From NCBI RefSeq assembly GCF_900169785.1, contig NZ_FWER01000044.1, forward strand, positions 1 through 48,129: 48,129 bases of DNA. Direction: 5' to 3'. The notes beneath the pieces are model-generated. The model made no database searches. It was given only the letters and a program-made list of their open reading frames with translations, and had not been told where the DNA came from. Source of the DNA: Rhizobium sullae. Lineage in GTDB: Bacteria; Pseudomonadota; Alphaproteobacteria; Rhizobiales; Rhizobiaceae. Shown one piece after another: positions 31,463 through 39,479 of the stretch (positions within the stretch are counted from its first letter, which is position 1; each line of letters starts with the position of its first letter). The translations under genes were made by a program, and so were the position numbers.

Positions 31463-32941
31463 TTAGATTGTAGCTAGCTCCATGACCGAGACGTCGTTTG
31501 CCTCGTCACGATCGAGAATGCCTGCCTGCTTGCCCTGGGCAAGCACGAGGATGCGGTTTGAGACGCCGAGAACTTCCTCGAGGTCAGAGCTTACGACGAT
31601 GACCGCCACGCCCTGTTTTGCAAGATTGACGATGATGTCGTAGATGCCCGCCCGGGCGCCGACGTCGATGCCTCTGGTGGGTTCGTCGAGTACAACGACC
31701 TTCGGATCGCGCATGAGCCACTTCGCGATGACTACCTTCTGCTGATTGCCGCCGGACAGGTCTGAAGCATACTGCTCGGCACGACCCTTTACGCCGAACT
31801 TGACAACCGCCCTCTCCGCGAACGAACGCTTGACGCGCGGCGTAATCCAACCCCCACCCAGCTTGTCAAGGTTGGCGTAGATAATGTTCTCGCCGATCCG
31901 GTGCCCGACGACCAGACCCTGATCCTTGCGGTCTTCCGGAACCATTACGATTCCCTTGGCGATCGCGTCAGCAGGATCGCGTAGCCTGAGTTCTTCGCCT
32001 TCCAGCTTGATCGAGCCTGCACTGATCGGATCCGCTCCCGAAATCGCACGGACAAGTTCCGTGCGTCCGGCGCCGACTAGTCCGGCAATTCCAAGGATTT
32101 CGCCTGCCTTCACGTCGAAGGTGACGTCGCGGAACGAATTGTCCGGAGAACTCAGCCCGAACACCTGAAGTACCGGGCGCTCAGTCGGAACGGGCAGAGC
32201 CGGGAACAGGCGGTCGAGCGAGCGTCCGACCATGCTCTCGACGATCGTTCGCACGGGCGTCGCGCTGTCGGGGAATTCCTGCACACGCTCCCCGTCCCGA
32301 AGCACGACGATCCGGTCAGTGATCTGCTTAATCTCCTCCATTCGGTGGGAGATGTAGATGATGCCAACGCCTTCCGACCGAAGCTTCCGAACCTGTTCGA
32401 AGAGAGCTTCCGTCTCCGCGCCACCGAGGGCCGCGGTCGGCTCGTCAAGGATTAGGAGCTTTGCATTGAGAGCCAGCGCTTTCGCGATCTCGATGAGCTG
32501 TTGATTTGCGGTCGAAAGGCCGGCGACCCTCCGCGTTGCCGGTATGTGAAGGTTCAGGCGCGCGAGCTGCTCCTGAGCGCGGCGGACCATCTGGGCGCGG
32601 TCGACAATGCCGTTCGTCATGGGCCAGCGTCCGATGAAGACGTTCTCTGCGATGGAGAGCTGCGGCAGGAGTTGCAGTTCCTGGTGGATCAGGACGACGC
32701 CGTTGTCGATCGCCTCCCTTGGGGTGGCCGGGGCATAAGTCTGCCCCAGCCATGTCATGGATCCTTCGGATGGCGTGCGTGACCCGGCGATGATGCCGGA
32801 GAGCGTTGACTTGCCCGCTCCATTCTCACCAAGAAGTGCAACCACTTCGCCCGGATAGACGTCCAAGCTGACATTCTTCAGAACCTGGAGCGGTCCATAT
32901 CGCTTCGATATGCCCCTCAGGGAAAGAACCGGATCAGTCAC
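31463..32941 (-). CDS. rbs-type sugar ABC transporter ATPase, two domains
   Basis: The gene encodes 492 aa from GTG 32941, chosen because GGAGG lies 6 bases upstream; the frame opens at ATG 32956. The first ABC domain has Walker A GENGAGKST, LSTANQQLIEIAKAL in place of a standard signature, and Walker B LLILDEPTAALG. The second has the degenerate P-loop GLVGAGRTELVRAISG, signature LSGGNQQKVVIAKWL and Walker B VVVLDEPTRGIDVGA. This is the RbsA/XylG/AraG class that works with a single permease type. It serves the permease and binding protein encoded upstream. Confidence 0.92.
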   Translation of the reverse strand: MTDPVLSLRGISKRYGPLQVLKNVSLDVYPGEVVALLGENGAGKSTLSGIIAGSRTPSEGSMTWLGQTYAPATPREAIDNGVVLIHQELQLLPQLSIAENVFIGRWPMTNGIVDRAQMVRRAQEQLARLNLHIPATRRVAGLSTANQQLIEIAKALALNAKLLILDEPTAALGGAETEALFEQVRKLRSEGVGIIYISHRMEEIKQITDRIVVLRDGERVQEFPDSATPVRTIVESMVGRSLDRLFPALPVPTERPVLQVFGLSSPDNSFRDVTFDVKAGEILGIAGLVGAGRTELVRAISGADPISAGSIKLEGEELRLRDPADAIAKGIVMVPEDRKDQGLVVGHRIGENIIYANLDKLGGGWITPRVKRSFAERAVVKFGVKGRAEQYASDLSGGNQQKVVIAKWLMRDPKVVVLDEPTRGIDVGARAGIYDIIVNLAKQGVAVIVVSSDLEEVLGVSNRILVLAQGKQAGILDRDEANDVSVMELATI

Positions 32942-32969
32942 GGCGCACCTCCTCAAGATCTCGACTTTG

Positions 32970-33899
32970 TTACGGATGGCTCGCGATGAAGCCTGTGACG
33001 TTTTCCTTGGTCGTCAGCGTGGCGTCCATGAGCTGCACCGGAGGTATCTTCTCTCCGGCGACGAGCTTGGCGGCATTTTCCACCGCATCGCGGCCCATCT
33101 TCTGCGTCTGCTGCGTCGCAGTCACGTCGAAGACACCCTTGCTCAGCGCTTCGAGGGCTGCTGTGTCACCGTCGAAACCCCCAACCACGATCTTCTGGGA
33201 GGGATTGGCGACCTTGATTGCCTGCGCGGCGCCAAGCGCCAGCGCGTCGGCCTGTGCGAACACGATCGAGACGTCGGGATTTGCCTGCAGCATGTTCTGC
33301 ATGATCTGGAATCCTTCGTCTTGGCTCCAGATGTTCGAGTACTGCTCGGCGACAACCGTCACGTCCGGATTGGCCTTAAGGGATTCAGCGCATCCCTTGG
33401 AGCGGTCGACTTCGGGCGTCGTGCCCTTCTGACCATGGATGATGACCATTTTGCCCTTGCCGCCGGCTTGCTTCAGAATGTAGTCGCAGACGGCCTTGGC
33501 AGACGCGACGGAATCCGTGGCAAGGAAAGTGTCGCCTGGCGCGCCGTCAGCATTGCGGTCGACGTTCACCACCGGGACGCCGGCGTTCTTGGCAAGCTTG
33601 ACCGGAACAGTCGCGGCGGCCGCCCCCGCCGGAATGTAGATCAGTGCGTCGATGTTCTGCGTCAGAAGGTCCTGGATCTGGTTCACCTGCGTCGGTCCGT
33701 CGCCCTTCGCGTCGACGGTGACGACTTCTATGCCACGCTTCTTGGCTTCGTCCTCGACAGACTGCTTGATCTGATTGAAGAAGTTTGCCTGAAGGTTAGC
33801 AACGGCCAGGCCGAGCTTCTTCAGCTCCGCCGCGTGTACGGGGCCGAGCGTGAGACCAAGCAGTGCGGCAGACGCGAGCATGGTGCGCGCAATTTTCAT
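32970..33899 (-). CDS. sugar ABC transporter substrate-binding protein (RbsB-like)
   Basis: The gene encodes 309 aa from ATG 33899 (MKIARTMLASAALLGLTLGP), with GGAGG upstream and a clear signal peptide cut near VHAAEL. The mature part is a type I periplasmic-binding fold: KLGLAVANLQANFFNQIKQS, IQDLLTQNIDALIYIPAGAA, VPVVNVDRNADGAPGDTFLA, and VVGGFDGDTAALEALSKGVF. Members bind pentoses, tetritols or autoinducer-like sugars. The gene lies between the permease and ATPase genes, preceded by two tandem hairpins (33935-33982). Confidence 0.92.
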   Translation of the reverse strand: MKIARTMLASAALLGLTLGPVHAAELKKLGLAVANLQANFFNQIKQSVEDEAKKRGIEVVTVDAKGDGPTQVNQIQDLLTQNIDALIYIPAGAAAATVPVKLAKNAGVPVVNVDRNADGAPGDTFLATDSVASAKAVCDYILKQAGGKGKMVIIHGQKGTTPEVDRSKGCAESLKANPDVTVVAEQYSNIWSQDEGFQIMQNMLQANPDVSIVFAQADALALGAAQAIKVANPSQKIVVGGFDGDTAALEALSKGVFDVTATQQTQKMGRDAVENAAKLVAGEKIPPVQLMDATLTTKENVTGFIASHP

Positions 33900-33934
33900 T
33901 GTATTTCCTCCGTTGTTTGATGGGACCCTCGGGT

Positions 33935-33982
33935 AATACCTCCCCCTCGGGGTATTGATCCGCCCCAACCCTTCGGGGCGGA
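33935..33982. repeat. two tandem hairpins before the binding-protein gene
   Basis: AATACC-TCCCCCTCGG-GGTATT (33935-33956) and TCCGCCCC-AACCCTTC-GGGGCGGA (33959-33982, 8 perfect pairs) lie in the 117-bp gap between the permease stop and the binding-protein ribosome site. They can stabilise or separate transcripts so that binding protein is made in a different amount from permease. No T run follows. Confidence 0.55.
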
Positions 33983-34016
33983 ATTCGTGGCGTCCGCCAA
34001 CTCGGCGGGCCGCTCG

Positions 34017-34997
34017 TCAGGCGCGACGCCGACGAATTGTCTCCGTGCCCACTGCAAGTACGATGACGATGCCGATGATCACCTGCTGAAGGAACGGCGA
34101 GACGTTAAGAAGGTTGAGCCCGTTACGAAGGACACCGATGATAAGAACACCGATCAGCGTCCCCCCAATACCGCCGGCGCCGCCGGAGAGCGAAGTCCCA
34201 CCAATGACGACTGCAGCGATGGTGTCCAACTCATATCCAAACCCACTGGACGGCTGGACCGAGTCCAGGCGGGCCGCGAGCACGATGCCTGCTAGTCCTG
34301 CGAGGACTGCACTCACCACATAGACGCCGATCGTCACGAGCTGGACGTTGATACCCGCCAGACGCGCGACCTCCGGATTTCCACCCACCGCGTAGAGCAT
34401 GCGACCTTCGGAACGGAAGTGCAGGAAAAGCCAAGCTGCAAGGACCACGGCAAGCATCAGGAAGACGGTAGCCGTCAGCACGCCGAAATGACGATCGATT
34501 GCGAGCATCATGAACCAGTCAGGGAATCCCACGATCTGTTGACCGTCTGTGATCATGTTTGCGACGCCGCGAGCCGCAGACATCATGGCCAGAGTGGCGA
34601 TGAACGCCGGAACGCTGAACTGCGTCACCAGCAGGCCCACGATCAGCCCCGAAACGGCCGATGCGAGCAGTCCGAAAGCGATCCCGACGGGAAGCGGAAG
34701 ACCGGCGATGTTGGCGGTCCAGCCCATGACCATCATCGCAAGGGCAAGTACCGAACCGACCGACAGGTCAATGCCGCCAATCAGAATGACGAAGGTCATC
34801 CCGACCGCCATGATACCGAGGACGGTGATCTGATCGAGGATATTGAGACCGTTTCTGACCGAAAGAAACGCGTCCGTGCTGAAGCTCAGAAAGACGCACA
34901 GCACGAGCAGCCCCACGAGCGGACCGGTGGCGCCTTTGAGCTTGCTCAGCCAGGTGCCGGACGAAAGTCTCTGTTCATTGATGTCGAGCGCCACCAT
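34017..34997 (-). CDS. sugar ABC transporter permease (RbsC-like)
   Basis: The gene encodes 326 aa. Starts cluster after GGGAGGA: ATG 35000, ATG 34997 and GTG 34994; I take 34997 for spacing. There are about 8-10 membrane segments, and the RbsC-type conserved segments are GIDLSVGSVLALAMMVMGW, PAFIATLAMMSAARGVANMI and RLAGINVQLVTIGVYVVSAV, then GGTSLSGGAGGIGGTLIGV. It forms the homodimeric membrane channel of the importer. First gene of the minus-strand arm; a 16-bp palindrome (35041-35056) and a TTGACA-N17-TAATTC promoter precede it. Confidence 0.92.
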   Translation of the reverse strand: MVALDINEQRLSSGTWLSKLKGATGPLVGLLVLCVFLSFSTDAFLSVRNGLNILDQITVLGIMAVGMTFVILIGGIDLSVGSVLALAMMVMGWTANIAGLPLPVGIAFGLLASAVSGLIVGLLVTQFSVPAFIATLAMMSAARGVANMITDGQQIVGFPDWFMMLAIDRHFGVLTATVFLMLAVVLAAWLFLHFRSEGRMLYAVGGNPEVARLAGINVQLVTIGVYVVSAVLAGLAGIVLAARLDSVQPSSGFGYELDTIAAVVIGGTSLSGGAGGIGGTLIGVLIIGVLRNGLNLLNVSPFLQQVIIGIVIVLAVGTETIRRRRA

Positions 34998-35040
34998 CAT
35001 TCCTCCCTGGGTGTCGTCGTCAGTAGATATTTGTGCAGGC

Positions 35041-35056
35041 AAGAATAATTATTCAC
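35041..35056. promoter_or_regulatory. predicted SorC-type operator, site 1 (ABC/SDR/tpiA operon)
   Basis: The site contains the perfect dyad GAATAATTATTC (35043-35054). Read on the minus strand it is GTGAATAATTATTCTT, matching the consensus GTGAATAWWWATTCAC except for the last two bases. A minus-strand promoter TTGACA (35099-35094) with a 17-bp spacer and TAATTC (35076-35071) puts the transcript start about 10 bases upstream of it, so a bound repressor would block early transcription. Confidence 0.7.
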
Positions 35057-35181
35057 ACATGCCAGAAAATGAATTAACAAGTTGCCTTCTGGCTGTCAAC
35101 AGGATTTGTCCGCCCCCCTGCTGGCGGTATGTTTTGCGCAAGGGCTTGACTAAACCTCGTCTTGTGCAAAAATATTGCCTA

Positions 35182-35197
35182 GTGAATATTTATGCAC
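35182..35197. promoter_or_regulatory. predicted SorC-type operator, site 2 (transketolase/kinase operon)
   Basis: GTGAATATTTATGCAC has one mismatch in the outer half-sites of the shared palindrome. It covers an ATG at 35192, which argues that translation starts instead at ATG 35207. A TTGACT hexamer at 35146-35151 and an AT-rich -10 region near 35169-35176 place the transcript start at or just before this site. Confidence 0.7.
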
Positions 35198-35206
35198 GAG
35201 GAATCC

Positions 35207-36016
35207 ATGGATACCATAGAACTTGAGCGCGTCGCTCGCGAGATCCGATTGCGTGACCTTCAGGCAGTCTTCGAAGCAGGTGCCGGCCATATCGGCGGAG
35301 AGATGTCGGTCATCGACATCTTGACGGCCCTTTATTTCCGCGTGCTGAACGTTTGGCCCGATCAGGCGAAGCACCCCGATCGGGACAGGTTCGTTCTTTC
35401 CAAGGGGCATACGGCGTGCGCCCTGTACGTGACCCTGGCAAAGCGCGGCTTCATTCCGGAAGAGGAGATTTCCACGTTTCTGCAGCCGCACTCGAGACTG
35501 AATGGGCATCCCAACTGCAACAAGGTTCCAGGTGTCGAAACGAATACCGGTCCGCTCGGCCACGGTCTGCCAGTCGCCGTCGGCATGGCCAAGGCCGCCA
35601 AGCTCTCCGGAGCGAAGTATCAAACTTACGTCATCACCGGAGACGGCGAGATGCAGGAGGGTTCCAACTGGGAGGCTCTCATGGCGGCTGCCCAGTTTGG
35701 CCTCGACAATCTAACGCTGATCGTCGATCACAATCGCTTCCAGCAGGGCGCGTCCCTGGCTGATACGAACAACGTTGCGCCGCTGCGGCCGAAGCTTGAG
35801 GCGTTCGGCTGGGATGTGACCGAAATCAATGGCAACAGCATGGATGAAATCGTGCCGGCGTTGGAATATCGAGGCTCCCGTCCGCATGGCATCGTCGCCC
35901 ACACCAACAAGGGCCATGGCATCTCATTCATGCAGGACCGTGTCGACTGGCATCATAAGGTGCCAAGCAAGGAACAGTATGACATCGCAGTAGCAGAACT
36001 TTCGGAGGCACTGTAA
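35207..36016 (+). CDS. split transketolase, N-terminal (thiamine diphosphate) subunit
   Basis: The gene encodes 269 aa from ATG 35207 with GAGG 5 bases upstream; the upstream ATG 35192 lies inside an operator and has no ribosome site. The thiamine diphosphate motif GDGEMQEGSNWEALMAAAQ (ending in the VDHN metal ligand) is complete, as are GHIGGEMSVIDILTALYFR, SKGHTACALY and NTGPLGHGLP. Two-subunit transketolases are common in dedicated sugar pathways, for example apulose-4-phosphate transketolase AptA/AptB. The stop overlaps the next start (TAATG). It transfers a two-carbon ketol unit between sugar phosphates. Confidence 0.9.
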   Translation: MDTIELERVAREIRLRDLQAVFEAGAGHIGGEMSVIDILTALYFRVLNVWPDQAKHPDRDRFVLSKGHTACALYVTLAKRGFIPEEEISTFLQPHSRLNGHPNCNKVPGVETNTGPLGHGLPVAVGMAKAAKLSGAKYQTYVITGDGEMQEGSNWEALMAAAQFGLDNLTLIVDHNRFQQGASLADTNNVAPLRPKLEAFGWDVTEINGNSMDEIVPALEYRGSRPHGIVAHTNKGHGISFMQDRVDWHHKVPSKEQYDIAVAELSEAL

Positions 36017-36972
36017 TGAACGCGCCGGTAAACACACCCAAACTTTACGACTGCCGCGATGCGTTCGCGGCGACCCTCGAGGCGCTAGCAGTGACCGATG
36101 ACCGGATCGTCGCCGTGTGCAACGATTCTGTCGGTTCATCGAAGCTCGGCGGCTTTAAGTCGAAGTTTCCAGACCGGCTCGTCAACGTCGGCATTGCTGA
36201 ACAGAACATGGTCGGCGTCAGCGCCGGACTCGCAAACGGCGGACGGCTGCCGTTTGTTTGCGCCGCCGCGCCTTTCCTGACGGGCCGCTCGCTTGAACAG
36301 ATCAAGGCGGATATCTCTTACTCGAATGCGAATGTTAAGCTCGTTGGAATTTCCTCCGGAATGGCATATGGCGAGCTCGGTCCGACCCACCATTCGATCG
36401 AAGACTTCGCCTGGACGCGAGTCCTGCCGAACCTTCCGGTGATTGCTCCTTGCGATCGGATCGAGACTGCCGCTGCGGTGCAATGGGCGGCCTCCTACGA
36501 CGGCCCCTGCTTCCTTCGCCTGTCACGCGTGGGTGTGCCTGACCTTCTGCCGGAAGGTCACAAGTTCGAGCTTGGCAAGGCGAACCTCCTGCGCGATGGT
36601 TCCGATGTCACGCTCATTGCGAATGGCACATTGACTCACCGTATGCTGAAAGCCGCGGAAATTCTCGCAGAACGCGGCATCCAGGCAAGAGTCCTCAACC
36701 TCGCGACTGTTCGCCCTATCGATGAGGATGCCATCATTGCCGCTGCTGAGGAAACTGGAGCGATCGTGACAGCAGAAGAGCATTCGATTTTCGGCGGGCT
36801 TGGCTCGGCAGTTGCCGAGGTAGTGGTCGACAACGCTCCCGTCCCGATGAAGCGCCTGGGCGTTCCGGGCGTCTATGCTCCGACCGGTTCGGCGGAGTTC
36901 CTTCTCGATGAGTTCGGCATGGCTCCATCGGCAATCGCGGACGCCGCCCAGATGCTCATCAAGCGCAAATAA
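36016..36972 (+). CDS. split transketolase, C-terminal (pyrimidine-binding) subunit
   Basis: The gene encodes 318 aa with GGAGG before ATG 36016. The catalytic Glu that activates thiamine diphosphate is in VGIAEQNMVGVSAGLA. Further family segments are GPTHHSIEDFAWTRVLPNLP, the RLSR loop, and the C-terminal domain with NLATVRPIDEDAIIAAAEET and TAEEHSIFGGLGSAVAEV. It completes the active site with the preceding gene product. The gap to the kinase gene is 65 bp. Because the transketolase is encoded with a kinase and TpiA, I infer a dedicated cleavage step rather than pentose-phosphate housekeeping. Confidence 0.9.
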   Translation: MNAPVNTPKLYDCRDAFAATLEALAVTDDRIVAVCNDSVGSSKLGGFKSKFPDRLVNVGIAEQNMVGVSAGLANGGRLPFVCAAAPFLTGRSLEQIKADISYSNANVKLVGISSGMAYGELGPTHHSIEDFAWTRVLPNLPVIAPCDRIETAAAVQWAASYDGPCFLRLSRVGVPDLLPEGHKFELGKANLLRDGSDVTLIANGTLTHRMLKAAEILAERGIQARVLNLATVRPIDEDAIIAAAEETGAIVTAEEHSIFGGLGSAVAEVVVDNAPVPMKRLGVPGVYAPTGSAEFLLDEFGMAPSAIADAAQMLIKRK

Positions 36973-37037
36973 GCTGGGTCGCACGTGATCAAGCCGGGAC
37001 GCTCCGCCGCCTGGCCTTTTAGTTTGTGGAGGATAGG

Positions 37038-38504
37038 ATGCTCGCTATTCTGGCGATCGATCAGGGCACGACCAATTCTAAGGCAGTTCTAGTTTCCGAA
37101 AAGGGAGAAGTCCTCGCTAGAGGCTCCGCGGCTGTCGGTATTTCGCATCCGAAGCCCGGCTGGGTCGAACAAGAACCAAACCGTCTCTACACCTCGGTTT
37201 GCGAGGCAATCGAAGTCTGCCTGGAAGCGGTCCCGGACGTGACCATTGCTGCTGTGGCAATTTCCAATCAGCGCGAGTCGGTTACCGTTTGGGATGCTGA
37301 GACCGGAAAAGCACTGGGACCCGTCCTAAGTTGGCAATGCAGGCGCACGGCGCCTGATTGCGAGCGTCTCCTCGCCGAGGGTCATCTTGATCGTGTGCAG
37401 ACGCTCACCGGGCTTCCGCTGGATCCCATGTTTCCTGGCTCTAAGTTCCGGTGGCTGCTCGATCGGGTGCCAAGCGGCCGATCAGTTCGGCTGGGGACGA
37501 TCGACAGTTGGCTGGTGCACTGCCTGACGGGTGGGCGCAGGCACGTCTGCGATGCCTCGAACGCCGCCAGGAGCCAGTTGTTCGACCTCCGGGAGCAGAC
37601 ATGGAGTAAGGAGCTCGGCGAAATTTTCGGCGTCGATACCGAACTCCTGCCAGAGGTGCTCGACAGCTCTGCCGATTTCGGGAGCACGCAGGGGCTGCCG
37701 GGCGTGCCGGACGGAACGCCCATCAGGGCGGCAATCGGGGACAGCCATGCGGCCCTGTTCGGTCACGGAGCGTTCAAACCTGGCGATGGAAAGGTAACCT
37801 TTGGAACGGGCTCCTCCGTGATGACGACGCTTCCAGGCTTCATCGCCCCACGAAACGGTATCACGACCACCGTCGCTTGGCGCGTTGGCGGAACGCCGAC
37901 GTTCGCATTTGAAGGCAACATCCTCGTGTCGGCAGCCAGCCTGCCGTGGATGACCAGCATCCTGGGACTTGCGGACGTCGCTGCATTCGTCGATCTCGCA
38001 GCAACCGCGGAACCGGGTGGACCGGGATTCGTGCCAGCCTTCGTCGGCTTGGGGGCACCATATTGGAATTCCGACGCGCGTGCTCTCTTCTCTCAGATCA
38101 ATTTCAGTACGACGCGCGCGCAGATGGCGCGCTCGGTGACAGACTCGATTGCGTTCCAGGTCCACGACGTGATCGCGGCCATGCGCGCACAGAGCGGCGG
38201 CGAACTCGGCGCCCTCTATGTCGATGGTGGACCAAGCCAGAACCTCTTCCTGATGCAGTGCGTGTCGAATCTTATCGAACACGCCGTCATCCAGTGCGAG
38301 GCGCCCGAGGCGTCGGCTCTGGGAGCCGCATATTTGGCAGGGCTGTCACTTGGCCTGTGGAGCGATCTGGGGGTCATCGCAGGACTGCCCCGAAGCACGC
38401 AGATCATTAATCCAGAACCGGTGGACCGAGCAGCGCTCCTGAATACCTGGAATGATGCTCTCGCCCGCTCGACGTTGCGCCAAACACCGGCTAAAGGTGA
38501 ATAA
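37038..38504 (+). CDS. FGGY-family carbohydrate kinase (ketose/polyol kinase)
   Basis: The gene encodes 488 aa from ATG 37038, five bases after GGAGG (a GTG at 37026 overlaps the ribosome site). The first phosphate loop is LAIDQGTTNSKAVLV. The glycerol-kinase-like segments ISNQRESVTVWDAETGKALG and WQCRRTAPDCE follow; then LGTIDSWLVHCLTGG, the second phosphate loop VTFGTGSSVMTT and the adenosine region YVDGGPSQNLFLMQ. It is closer to the glycerol/erythritol/apulose kinase branch than to xylulokinases. Its stop codon lies inside the third 16-bp palindrome. It probably phosphorylates the ketose made by the SDRs, feeding the transketolase. Confidence 0.9.
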   Translation: MLAILAIDQGTTNSKAVLVSEKGEVLARGSAAVGISHPKPGWVEQEPNRLYTSVCEAIEVCLEAVPDVTIAAVAISNQRESVTVWDAETGKALGPVLSWQCRRTAPDCERLLAEGHLDRVQTLTGLPLDPMFPGSKFRWLLDRVPSGRSVRLGTIDSWLVHCLTGGRRHVCDASNAARSQLFDLREQTWSKELGEIFGVDTELLPEVLDSSADFGSTQGLPGVPDGTPIRAAIGDSHAALFGHGAFKPGDGKVTFGTGSSVMTTLPGFIAPRNGITTTVAWRVGGTPTFAFEGNILVSAASLPWMTSILGLADVAAFVDLAATAEPGGPGFVPAFVGLGAPYWNSDARALFSQINFSTTRAQMARSVTDSIAFQVHDVIAAMRAQSGGELGALYVDGGPSQNLFLMQCVSNLIEHAVIQCEAPEASALGAAYLAGLSLGLWSDLGVIAGLPRSTQIINPEPVDRAALLNTWNDALARSTLRQTPAKGE

Positions 38505-38512
38505 AAATTCAC
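38497..38512. promoter_or_regulatory. predicted SorC-type operator, site 3 (autoregulation)
   Basis: GTGAATAAAAATTCAC has perfect outer arms (GTGAAT/ATTCAC) and matches the same 16-bp palindrome found before both divergent operons. It overlaps the kinase stop codon (TAA 38502-38504) and ends 13 bases before the regulator start, so it would set the regulator's own level. Confidence 0.75.
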
Positions 38513-38525
38513 ACCGGGATCAGCT

Positions 38526-39479
38526 ATGTCTCGCCTAAACGAACTCCGCCTCATTTCAAGAGTCGCCCAGATGTATCACATTGAGGGAAGGCGACAGGCG
38601 GAGATAGCGCAGCATCTTCGCCTGTCGCAGGCCACAGTTTCCCGAATGCTGAAGCGTGCCGAGGCAGAAGATATCGTCCGGACAAGCGTCATCCCTCCTG
38701 TCGGAACCTATAGCGAACTCGAGGGCGCGCTCCGAGATAAGTACGACCTGCCCGAGGCAGTTGTGGTGGAGTGTACGGAAGATCGCGACGGCGCCATCAT
38801 GGCCCGGATCGGAGAAGCGGCAGCTCATCTCTTGGAGGTCACGCTCGCGCCCGGCGAGATCATCGGAGTTTCGAGTTGGAGTCAAACTATCTTCAAGATG
38901 GTCGAAAACATCCACCCTCAGAAGAGCGCGCAGGCGAAATACGTCGTTCAGACGCTCGGCGGCATGGGCGATCCGTCAGTGCAAACGCACGCGACCCAAC
39001 TTACTACACGGCTTGCGCGGCTGACCGGTGCGGAGCCTAAACTTCTTCCTGTGCAAGGTGTGACCACCTCGCGAGAGGCCAAGCTCCTCATGCAGTCCGA
39101 TCCATTTGTCCGAGAGACGATGGACTTGTTTGGCAGCATCACACTTGCGATCGTCGGCGTCGGCGCGGTCGAACCCTCCGAGCTCCTCGCACGGTCGGGG
39201 AACATCTTTTCGTCGCGGGAGCTTGCTGATCTCGCGGATGCAGGTGCCGTCGGCGACATCTCGCTCCGATTCTTTGATATGAACGGCAAAGCGGTGAAGA
39301 CGCCTCTGGATGAGCGTGTTATCGGTATCCCTCTTGAGGATCTTGCGCGGGTGGATCGTGTCATTGCCTTGGCGGGCGGCTCGAAAAAGGCGGCCGCTAT
39401 TGCCGGCGCGCTACGACTTGGCGTCATAGACACGCTGGTGACCGACAAGTTCACCGCTCAGCGATTGCTCGAGCCGTAG
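38526..39479 (+). CDS. SorC/DeoR-family sugar-binding transcriptional regulator (EryD-like)
   Basis: The gene encodes 317 aa. An N-terminal helix-turn-helix (LISRVAQMYHIEGRRQAEIA, QHLRLSQATVSRMLKRAE) is followed by a sugar-phosphate-binding domain of NagB/RpiA-like fold: GEIIGVSSWSQTIFKMVENI, VVQTLGGMGDPSVQTHATQL, then DISLRFFDMNGKAVKTPLDE and VIALAGGSKKAAAIAGALRL. Length and layout match EryD and SorC. Such proteins sense a phosphorylated sugar or polyol intermediate. It lies last in the transketolase-kinase operon and is the natural reader of the three GTGAAT palindromes. Confidence 0.9.
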   Translation: MSRLNELRLISRVAQMYHIEGRRQAEIAQHLRLSQATVSRMLKRAEAEDIVRTSVIPPVGTYSELEGALRDKYDLPEAVVVECTEDRDGAIMARIGEAAAHLLEVTLAPGEIIGVSSWSQTIFKMVENIHPQKSAQAKYVVQTLGGMGDPSVQTHATQLTTRLARLTGAEPKLLPVQGVTTSREAKLLMQSDPFVRETMDLFGSITLAIVGVGAVEPSELLARSGNIFSSRELADLADAGAVGDISLRFFDMNGKAVKTPLDERVIGIPLEDLARVDRVIALAGGSKKAAAIAGALRLGVIDTLVTDKFTAQRLLEP

